A stretch of DNA of 6,096 nucleotides, taken from an uncultured Gammaproteobacteria bacterium. Its GTDB lineage: Bacteria > Pseudomonadota > Gammaproteobacteria > Nitrosococcales > Methylophagaceae. Below the pieces are notes generated by a model. It had not been told where the DNA came from and did no database searches. It saw only the letters and a list, made by a program, of their open reading frames with translations. Shown in pieces: positions 1-6,047 of the stretch. Positions within the stretch are counted from its first letter, which is position 1. Each line of letters opens with the position of its first letter. The DNA lies in assembly GCA_913058195.1 (NCBI GenBank), contig CAJXPP010000138.1, forward strand, positions 1 to 6,096. The letters are read 5' to 3'. The position numbers and the translations under genes were made by a program.

Positions 1-49
1 ATCTACACAGAGTAGATCGTCGGCAGCGTCAGATGTGTATAAGAGACAG
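1..49 (+). other. Illumina Nextera i5-side adapter (artefact)
   Basis: This stretch is synthetic library sequence. Bases 1-8 match the end of the P5 oligo (ATCTACAC). Bases 9-16 (AGAGTAGA) sit in the i5 index slot and, from memory, match Nextera index 504. Bases 17-30 are TCGTCGGCAGCGTC, and bases 31-49 are the Tn5 mosaic end AGATGTGTATAAGAGACAG. Genomic DNA starts at base 50. The adapter supplies an ATG at 33 that gives the next gene a false N-terminus reading MCIRDS. Confidence 0.98.
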
Positions 50-659
50 CACTATTAGAGGGGAGAAGTTACACGATGCGTTGCTGAAACATTTAGTTCA
101 TCACCCTGCAGTGCTCGCATTAGATAGTCGTATTAAAGCAAGCTCTACTCAAATCGAGATTGAAAAACAAAAATACCAACCTGAATGGGGCATAGAAGCA
201 AATTATGGTTACCGAGGAAGTAATGCATTAGGGGCAAATAGATCAGATTTGTTTTCATTAGGTGTTAGCTTTGATGTGCCATTGTTTACAGAAAAAAGGC
301 AAGATAAATACGTTCAAGCAGCGGTATCTAATGCTGAGTCAATAAAAACCAAAAAATGGTTATTACTTAGAAAAATGATAGCTGAATTTGAAATAGCTAA
401 GGTGGGACTACTGAGATTAAATCAACGATTTAGTTTATATCAAGACCAATTGCTACCTCAAATCCATGAACAAGCTGAAGCAGCGCTAACGGCATACACT
501 AATGACGCAGGTGATTTTTCTGAGGTTGTTCGAGCACGTATTGATGAACTTGATGCAGAAATTGACCAGTTAGACATCATTACCAAACGCTATCAAGTCA
601 TTTCAAAAATTAATTATTACTTAAGTGAAGCAAATAACTTTTCAGGACAAGGCAAATGA
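50..659 (+). CDS. cusC: CusC-like TolC-family outer membrane metal efflux protein, 5' truncated
   Basis: This is the C-terminal part, about 202 residues, of an outer membrane efflux protein of the TolC/OEP family, the trimeric channel that exports metal in a CusCBA tripartite pump. CusC-type proteins usually run to roughly 420-460 residues, so the signal peptide, any lipobox and about the first half are missing. The reading frame is open to the contig edge, and the apparent ATG at 33 belongs to the adapter. The genomic part begins with the last base of a split codon at 50, then TIRGEKLHDALL. Visible features are a long helical stretch with HPAVLALDSRIKASS and EKQKYQPEW, then beta-strand-like NYGYRGSN and LFSLGVSFDVPLFTEKRQD. 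This pattern of a coiled-coil helix, then a beta-hairpin ending in DVPLF, is typical of a TolC repeat. A second long helical region follows, rich in Glu, Leu and Gln. Its stop codon overlaps the cusB start (ATGA at 656-659), which supports a shared operon. The family assignment is firm. Metal specificity comes from the neighbours. Confidence 0.88.
644..647 (+). promoter_or_regulatory. Ribosome binding site of cusB
   Basis: AGGA lies 8 nt before the ATG at 656, inside the end of the cusC coding sequence. The spacing is near ideal and supports the start that overlaps the cusC stop by 4 bp (ATGA), an arrangement usually read as translational coupling. Confidence 0.6.
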
Positions 660-2221
660 ATATTATTAAAAACCTATTGTTATTGTTTCTAGGAATAATC
701 ATAGGAGGTATCGGCTTAGTCTATCTATATCCACAATTTTCAATGATGTTTCAGGGTGATTCTGAACAAGTAAAAGAAGCATTTCCCCTTCATTGGGTAG
801 CCCCTATGGATCCAAATTATAAAAGAGATAAGCCAGGTAAGTCACCTATGGGTATGGACTTGATACCTGTTTATGATACAGGCACTAGCAATAATGAACT
901 CTCTATTGGCACCATCGAAATTTCACCTGATGTTATTAATAATCTAGGCGTTCGAACACATACTGTACAAAAGGCATCACTCAATCAGACAGTAAAAACG
1001 GTTGGTTATGTTGAATATGACGAAGATAAGCTTATTCATGTTCATCCTAGAGTTGAAGGCTGGGTGGAAAAATTGTATGTGAAGGCATCCGGTGATCCCG
1101 TAAAACGAGGCCAAGCACTCTATACGCTTTACTCACCTGAACTCGTTAATGCACAGGAGGAGTACCTGATAGCAATTAAGCGAAAAAATAGTCGTTTAAT
1201 CCAAGCAGCGGAATCTCGGTTAAAAGCGTTACAACTTCCACGCAGTGCGATTGCTAATTTAAAGAAAACAGAAAAGGTCAAACAAACCATAACCTTTTAT
1301 GCTCCACAAACTGGTGTCATCACAGTGTTAAACATACGTGAAGGTTTTTATGCTCAGCCCGGCACGTTGTTAATGACTATCGGCAAGCTGGATCAAGTTT
1401 GGGTTCATGCCGAAATCTTTGAGCGTCAATCCTATTATGTGAAATTAGGCCAAGCAGTGACAATGACACTTGCATATGTACCTGGTAGACAATGGGTTGG
1501 AAAAGTTGATTATATCTATCCATCATTAAGTGCCAATACGCGTACGTTAAAAGTACGATTAAGGTTCAATAATGACGATAAGGTGCTGATGCCAAATATG
1601 TTTGCTCAAGTTGTTATTCATGCTGATGATGATTCAACAAGTATTGTTGTACCTAAAGAAGCGGTTATTAGAACGGGTAATAGTAACCGAGTTGTCATGG
1701 CAATGGGAAATGGGAGGTTTAAATCCATTAATGTGGATTTAGGGCGTGCCGATGAGACCAATATTGAAATACTTAATGGTATTAATTCAGGTGAAAAAAT
1801 CGTTACTTCTGCCCAATTTTTACTTGATTCTGAATCAAGTAAAACATCTGACTTTAAGCGAATGGATCACGGTGCTTATAAAAATGATTCCATTACAGTA
1901 AAAGCGACAATTAATTCAGTTGATCAAAAGCACTCTCTGATAAATGTGAGCCATCAAGTCATCCCTGCATGGAACCGTCCTCAGATGACGATGACGTTTA
2001 AGAGCAATGATTCAGTCGACTTATCAAGCCTTGAACAAGGAACAGTAGCTACGTTAACTATCTCATCGAAGTCGACAGGTGAGCTAATAGTCGAATCCAT
2101 AATGCCAGAGACCTATGAAGAGCTACCAACACAACATAAGCAGAAAAATGAGGACATTGAGTCTATGCCTGATATGTCGAATGGACTCGTAAAACAGCCT
2201 GTAGGGCATGAACATGATTAA
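656..2221 (+). CDS. cusB: CusB-type periplasmic adaptor (RND membrane fusion protein) with C-terminal CusF-like domain
   Basis: This 521-residue protein is the membrane fusion subunit that joins the CusA pump to the CusC channel and binds Cu(I)/Ag(I) in the periplasm. Residues 5-25 form a hydrophobic N-terminal anchor or signal. Residues 46-73 are a heavy-metal-binding segment of the kind found in CusB homologues (WVAPMDPNY, then PGKSPMGMDLIPVYD), with Met51, Met65 and Met67 as likely soft-metal ligands. The first lipoyl half is at about 127-162, a short alpha-hairpin at about 163-208, and the second lipoyl half at about 211-243. Beta-barrel and membrane-proximal domains run to about 395. Residues 413-480 resemble the copper chaperone CusF, with His433, Trp439 and the motif RPQMTM (Met444, Met446). 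The tail holds more His and Met (His494, Met504, Met507, His518, His520). E. coli CusB is about 407 residues, and the extra length is mainly this fused domain and tail, as in SilB-type proteins. The start is supported by AGGA 8 nt upstream. The 3' end overlaps cusA. In the CusF-like domain the tryptophan is displaced by two positions relative to E. coli CusF. Confidence 0.95.
   Translation: MNIIKNLLLLFLGIIIGGIGLVYLYPQFSMMFQGDSEQVKEAFPLHWVAPMDPNYKRDKPGKSPMGMDLIPVYDTGTSNNELSIGTIEISPDVINNLGVRTHTVQKASLNQTVKTVGYVEYDEDKLIHVHPRVEGWVEKLYVKASGDPVKRGQALYTLYSPELVNAQEEYLIAIKRKNSRLIQAAESRLKALQLPRSAIANLKKTEKVKQTITFYAPQTGVITVLNIREGFYAQPGTLLMTIGKLDQVWVHAEIFERQSYYVKLGQAVTMTLAYVPGRQWVGKVDYIYPSLSANTRTLKVRLRFNNDDKVLMPNMFAQVVIHADDDSTSIVVPKEAVIRTGNSNRVVMAMGNGRFKSINVDLGRADETNIEILNGINSGEKIVTSAQFLLDSESSKTSDFKRMDHGAYKNDSITVKATINSVDQKHSLINVSHQVIPAWNRPQMTMTFKSNDSVDLSSLEQGTVATLTISSKSTGELIVESIMPETYEELPTQHKQKNEDIESMPDMSNGLVKQPVGHEHD
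1818..1844. repeat. Perfect 27-bp palindrome inside cusB
   Basis: Two 13-bp arms, TTTTACTTGATTC and its exact reverse complement, flank a single central T at 1831. It lies within cusB, over codons for the stretch FLLDSESSKT that joins the barrel region to the CusF-like domain. It is not followed by a T-run on either strand, so it does not look like an intrinsic terminator. It may be a chance product of coding for a motif I recall as conserved (FLLDSE), or a protein-binding or RNA hairpin site. No function can be assigned. Confidence 0.8.
2203..2206 (+). promoter_or_regulatory. Probable ribosome binding site of cusA, decides the start
   Basis: AGGG lies inside the 3' end of cusB. It is only 1 nt from the first in-frame ATG (2208), 7 nt from the ATG at 2214, and 16 nt from the ATG at 2223. 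The spacing therefore favours 2214. That start also gives an N-terminus, MIKMIIKWSVSNRF, that lines up residue for residue with E. coli CusA (MIEWIIRRSVANRF). Confidence 0.5.
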
Positions 2222-5200
2222 AATGATAATTAAATGGTCAGTATCCAACCGTTTCTTAGTTGTTTTGTTAGCAATTATGTTGGTAGGTTTCGGGCTTTAT
2301 TCCGTCAAACAGACACCTCTTGATGCTATTCCCGATCTTTCTGATGTTCAGGTTATTATCAAGACAAGTTATCCCGGCCAAGCACCCCAAGTAGTTGAAG
2401 ATCAAGTTACCTATCCACTGACTACTGCTATGTTATCGGTACCTGGCGCCGTGACAGTGAGGGGCTATTCCTTTTTTGGTGATTCTTACGTTTATATTAT
2501 TTTTGATGAAAAGACGGATCTTTATTGGGCTAGAAGTCGAGTACTGGAATACTTAAGCCAAGTTGCACCCAATTTACCCGCAGCTGCAAAACCACAATTA
2601 GGCCCTGATGCAACAGGGGTCGGCTGGGTTTATATCTATTCATTAATCGATAAAACAGGCCAACACGATTTAAGTCAGTTGCGTAGTATTCAAGATTGGT
2701 TTTTGAAATATGAATTGCAGACTGTTTCCGGCGTCTCTGAAGTAACAGCGGTGGGAGGTATGGTCAAGCAATACCAAATACAGGTTGATCCTGACAAATT
2801 ACGTGCTTACGGTATTCCACTGTCACATATTCAAACGGCCATTCAACAGGGGAACCAGGAAATTGGAGCCTCTGTTGTTGAAATGTCGGAGGCCGAATAT
2901 ATGGTTCGAGCCACTGGATATATCAAAGGCATCGATGATCTTAACTTTATTCCTTTAGGAGTTATTCATAAAGGCACGCCATTATTACTAAAAGATGTGG
3001 CTGAAATAAGTACTGGGCCGCAAATCCGCAGAGGCATTGCAGAACTTAATGGTGAAGGTGAAACCGTAGGTGGCATTGTAATCATGCGATTTGGTGAAAA
3101 TGCTCAATCTACAATTAATGGTGTAAAAGAAAAATTAGAAGAGCTTAAAACAGGCTTGCCAGCAGGTGTTGAAATTGTGCCCGTTTATGATCGTTCTGCA
3201 CTGATTAGCCGGGCAGTCGATAATCTCTGGCATAAGCTAGTGGAAGAATTCTTTATTGTTGCTCTCGTATGTGTAGTATTTCTATTTCATATTCGCTCAT
3301 CGCTTGTCGCTATTATTAGTTTACCAGTTGGAATATTAGCAGCATTTAGCATTATGAATTTGCAAGGTATCAACGCCAACATCATGTCTCTAGGGGGAAT
3401 AGCGATTGCCATTGGCGCCATGATTGATGGTGCTATCGTTATGATTGAAAATATGCATAAGCATATAGAGCGAACGCCATTAACAAAAGAAAATCGTTGG
3501 CAAATTGTCACGCAATCTGCGTGTGAAGTTGGCCCAGCTTTATTTTTTAGCCTATTAATAATTACCATTAGTTTTGTTCCTGTGTTTACGCTCGAAGCAC
3601 AAGAAGGGCGGATGTTTGCACCTTTAGCCTTCACTAAAACCTATGCTATGGGTGCTTCTGCTATTTTAGCCATTACACTCGTGCCAGTATTAATGGGATA
3701 TTTCATTAGAGGCAAAGTGTTAGCTGAGCGTCGTAACCCGCTTAATAGATTGCTGACTTTTATATATATTCCCACTCTTCGGTTTGTGCTCAAGTTTCCT
3801 TGGATGGTCATTGTCATGGCATTAATAATAGCCACTATCGGCTTTATGCCCGTGAATAAGATTGGCAGTGAATTTATCCCGAACTTAGACGAGGGAGATT
3901 TGATGTATATGCCAACGACATATCCAGGTATTTCGATTGGTAAAGCACGAGAACTGCTTCAGCAAACAGACAAATTAATTAAAACAGTTCCAGAAGTTAA
4001 AACAGTGTTTGGCAAAGTAGGGCGTGCTGAAACAGCGACAGATTCAGCACCCTTATCAATGATAGAAACTTTTATTCAACTAAAGCCTCAATCACAATGG
4101 CGTGAAGGTATGACCAGCGAAAAATTGAGAAAAGAATTGGATAGTTTGGTCAAATTACCAGGTGTTACAAATGCTTGGGTGATGCCAATAAAAACTCGTA
4201 TTGATATGTTAGCAACGGGCATAAAAACACCTGTAGGGATAAAGATCGCTGGCCCAAATTTAAATGAAATTCAAAAAATTGGCCAACAACTAGAACAGAT
4301 CCTTATGGATGTTCCAGGAACAGCTTCTGTTTATTCGGAACGTGTAGCAGGGGGGCGTTATATCAAAGTAGATATTCGGCGACAACAAGCAGCACGTTAC
4401 GGCCTGAGTATTTCAGATATTCAACAAGTAATTGCAACAGCGGTAGGTGGAATGAATGTATCTCAAACAATAGAAGGGGTGGAGCGCTATCCAATTAATA
4501 TTCGCTACCCGCAAGATTATCGAAATTCACCTGAGCAATTAGCACTATTACCAGTTGTAACACCCACCAATCAACGAATCGCATTAGAAGATGTTGCCGA
4601 TATTCATATAGAAGATGGTCCACCTGCAATTAAAAGTGAAAATGCACGCTTAAACGGTTGGACATATATTGATATTGATACCAGTGACATTGGTCGTTAC
4701 GTGGTTTCAGCACAGGAGATAGTCAACGAGCGTATTAAATTGCCGCCCGGTTATTCATTGAAATGGTCAGGCCAATATGAATATATGCTACGAGCAAAAG
4801 AAAAATTGATGTATGTCGTGCCATTAACATTAATGATAATTATAGTATTACTTTACCTCAACTTTAGACGGTTTTCTGAAGTTGCTATCATCATGTTTAC
4901 CATTCCTTTTGCCATGGTAGGTGGTATTCAATTAATGTACATCTTAGGCTATAACTTCTCGGTAGCAGTCGGGGTCGGTTTTATAGCCTTAGCCGGTGTT
5001 GCCGTAGAAATCAGTGTGATTATGTTACTTTATTTAAACCAAGCTTATGAACAGATGTTACAAGATAATCCCAAACCAACTGTCAATATGCTGAAACAAG
5101 CCGTCATAGAGGGGGCAGGGCTTAGAGTGCGACCTGTCATGATGACTGCTTCAGCTATTATTTTAGGCTTATTACCGATCATGTACGGAACCGGTACAGG

Positions 5201-5327
5201 GTCAGAAATAATGAGTCGGATTGCTGCGCCAATGGTCGGCGGAATGTTAAGCGCATTAGTGTTAACGCTTTTTGTTTTGCCTGTTGTGTATTTCTTATTG
5301 CGTAGAACAAGTTTCAAATCTATTTAG
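2214..5327 (+). CDS. cusA: CusA-type Cu(I)/Ag(I) efflux RND transporter (HME family)
   Basis: This inner-membrane proton/metal antiporter is the motor of the tripartite pump. From ATG 2214 it has 1037 residues (1039 from ATG 2208), against 1047 for E. coli CusA, and is alignable by eye almost throughout. Twelve membrane helices are visible: TM1 about 12-31, TM2-TM6 between about 345 and 498, TM7 about 528-547, TM8-TM12 between about 865 and 1029. Two large periplasmic domains lie between TM1/TM2 and TM7/TM8. The three-methionine metal site is intact: Met566, Met616 and Met665 match E. coli Met573, Met623 and Met672. Also kept are Glu560, Asp610, Glu618, Arg662 and Lys671, and the membrane methionine pairs (Met403/Met479, Met410/Met494, Met391/Met1000). 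The proton-relay residues Asp405 and Glu932 are present, but the partner equivalent to Lys984 is Val975. The periplasmic pair Met271/Met755 is replaced by Ile271 and Asn748, with a Met at 747. Conserved stretches include DLSDVQVIIKTSYPGQAPQ and GPDATGVGW. The gene overlaps cusB by 8 bp. Monovalent Cu/Ag specificity is inferred from the three-Met site. Confidence 0.96.
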   Translation: MIKMIIKWSVSNRFLVVLLAIMLVGFGLYSVKQTPLDAIPDLSDVQVIIKTSYPGQAPQVVEDQVTYPLTTAMLSVPGAVTVRGYSFFGDSYVYIIFDEKTDLYWARSRVLEYLSQVAPNLPAAAKPQLGPDATGVGWVYIYSLIDKTGQHDLSQLRSIQDWFLKYELQTVSGVSEVTAVGGMVKQYQIQVDPDKLRAYGIPLSHIQTAIQQGNQEIGASVVEMSEAEYMVRATGYIKGIDDLNFIPLGVIHKGTPLLLKDVAEISTGPQIRRGIAELNGEGETVGGIVIMRFGENAQSTINGVKEKLEELKTGLPAGVEIVPVYDRSALISRAVDNLWHKLVEEFFIVALVCVVFLFHIRSSLVAIISLPVGILAAFSIMNLQGINANIMSLGGIAIAIGAMIDGAIVMIENMHKHIERTPLTKENRWQIVTQSACEVGPALFFSLLIITISFVPVFTLEAQEGRMFAPLAFTKTYAMGASAILAITLVPVLMGYFIRGKVLAERRNPLNRLLTFIYIPTLRFVLKFPWMVIVMALIIATIGFMPVNKIGSEFIPNLDEGDLMYMPTTYPGISIGKARELLQQTDKLIKTVPEVKTVFGKVGRAETATDSAPLSMIETFIQLKPQSQWREGMTSEKLRKELDSLVKLPGVTNAWVMPIKTRIDMLATGIKTPVGIKIAGPNLNEIQKIGQQLEQILMDVPGTASVYSERVAGGRYIKVDIRRQQAARYGLSISDIQQVIATAVGGMNVSQTIEGVERYPINIRYPQDYRNSPEQLALLPVVTPTNQRIALEDVADIHIEDGPPAIKSENARLNGWTYIDIDTSDIGRYVVSAQEIVNERIKLPPGYSLKWSGQYEYMLRAKEKLMYVVPLTLMIIIVLLYLNFRRFSEVAIIMFTIPFAMVGGIQLMYILGYNFSVAVGVGFIALAGVAVEISVIMLLYLNQAYEQMLQDNPKPTVNMLKQAVIEGAGLRVRPVMMTASAIILGLLPIMYGTGTGSEIMSRIAAPMVGGMLSALVLTLFVLPVVYFLLRRTSFKSI

Positions 5328-5329
5328 GA
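5326..5329 (+). promoter_or_regulatory. Ribosome binding site of the DUF2231-like gene
   Basis: AGGA overlaps the cusA stop codon. It is 4 nt from the ATG at 5334 and 7 nt from the adjacent ATG at 5337, so the second ATG is the better-spaced start. The choice changes the protein by one residue only. Confidence 0.5.
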
Positions 5330-5336
5330 TAAAATG

Positions 5337-5951
5337 ATGATTACAATTATTCCCAACTGGCACCCATTCTTAGTGCATTTCACTATTGGCTTACTTGCTA
5401 CTTCTGTTATTTTTTACTTTGCTAGGTTACTAGTACCTGATAGATGTTCGTGGAAAGGGCAGTGGATTATAGTAGGGAATTGGTGTTTGTGGACAGGCTG
5501 TCTATTTTCTATTGCAACCGTATTGGCAGGATGGTTTGCATACAATACGGTAAGCCATGATGCAGTATCACATGCTGCCATGACATTGCATAGAAATTCA
5601 GCTATACCAACTGTAATCCTTTTTCTGCTACTTGGTTTTATGGCTATTCGACAATCACAAAAATCCAAATCACCCAGTATGCCTTTTTTGACTTTATGTT
5701 TTGTAGGTCTAATGTCATTAATGACCACAGGCTGGCTTGGTGCCGAAGGCGTTTATCGTTATGGTTTGGGCGTTATATCCTTACCTGAACAGCAAGAAAA
5801 TGGTCATGGACATGGTAAGGAACATGGACATAGCGATGAGCAATTAGTGGTGCCTGAAACTAAAAATACTACTCCTTCAATTGATCATCATTCTATAACT
5901 GAAGATACAGAAACTGAATCAAGTGATCACTCTGGACATCATGATCATTAA
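5337..5951 (+). CDS. DUF2231-like four-helix membrane protein with His-rich C-terminal tail
   Basis: A membrane protein of 204 residues (205 if it starts at 5334). The N-terminus, NWHPFLVHFTIGLL, matches the HP...VHF signature I associate with DUF2231, a family with no settled function. Four hydrophobic segments are visible at about 12-31, 43-67, 89-105 and 116-134. Between the second and third, a loop carries His74, His79 and His85. The fourth ends in GWLGAEGVYRYG (132-143), a glycine-rich motif also usual for the family. His9 and His14, with the loop histidines, could form a haem or metal site within the membrane, but this is inference. From about 149 the chain becomes hydrophilic and His-rich, with ten His (157, 159, 163, 165, 184, 185, 198, 201, 202, 204) among many Asp and Glu, ending GHHDH. 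Such a tail suggests binding of Cu, Zn or Ni. It lies 9 bp after cusA and shares its ribosome binding site region, so it is probably co-expressed with the pump. The role is unproven, and which side of the membrane the tail faces cannot be told by eye. Confidence 0.82.
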   Translation: MITIIPNWHPFLVHFTIGLLATSVIFYFARLLVPDRCSWKGQWIIVGNWCLWTGCLFSIATVLAGWFAYNTVSHDAVSHAAMTLHRNSAIPTVILFLLLGFMAIRQSQKSKSPSMPFLTLCFVGLMSLMTTGWLGAEGVYRYGLGVISLPEQQENGHGHGKEHGHSDEQLVVPETKNTTPSIDHHSITEDTETESSDHSGHHDH

Positions 5952-5970
5952 ATTCTAATTGAGAGCCATT

Positions 5971-6047
5971 ATGAATGCATTAACTGAACGAATAATTAGC
6001 TGTCCATATTGTGGCGAATCAATTGATGTATTAATTAATGTAGAAGA
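5971..6047 (+). CDS. CPXCG-motif cysteine-rich small protein, 3' truncated
   Basis: The first 25 codons and two further bases of a small gene cut by the contig end. The peptide begins MNALTERIISCPYCGESIDV, with a Cys-Pro-X-Cys-Gly pair at residues 11-15. This fits the start of the CPXCG cysteine-rich proteins common in Gammaproteobacteria, which are usually about 60-70 residues with a second Cys pair further on. Those four Cys would make a zinc-ribbon-like metal site, but the second pair lies beyond this window and cannot be confirmed. Function is unknown. The gene starts 19 bp after the DUF2231-like gene with no visible terminator between, and a weak GAGAG lies a few bases upstream of the ATG, so it may be read through from the operon. 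Translation beyond base 6047 (CLLYTSPSPRD, then TAG at 6082) is adapter and must not be taken as protein. Confidence 0.75.

Noticed and set aside
1818..1844. The cusB palindrome as an intrinsic terminator
   Set aside because: The stem is AT-rich, neither strand has a T-run after it, and it lies in the middle of a gene whose downstream partners must be transcribed.
3287..3634. Open frame of 115 codons on the minus strand
   Set aside because: It lies wholly inside cusA, antisense to conserved TM2-TM6 coding sequence. It has no recognisable domain, and cusA is unambiguous here.
3641..3835. Open frame of 64 codons on the minus strand
   Set aside because: It is antisense to the TM6-TM7 region of cusA, with composition typical of a shadow frame and no own ribosome site noted.
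5045..5317. Open frame of 90 codons on the minus strand
   Set aside because: It is antisense to the 3' end of cusA, where the forward frame encodes conserved TM11 and TM12.
5414..5728. Open frame of 104 codons on the minus strand
   Set aside because: It is antisense to the membrane helices of the DUF2231-like gene. The forward protein has family motifs and the reverse one has none.
5930..5960. Short ATCATGATCAT-type symmetry at the end of the DUF2231-like gene as a terminator
   Set aside because: The symmetry comes from His/Asp codons (CAT, GAT), the stem would be weak, and no T-run follows.
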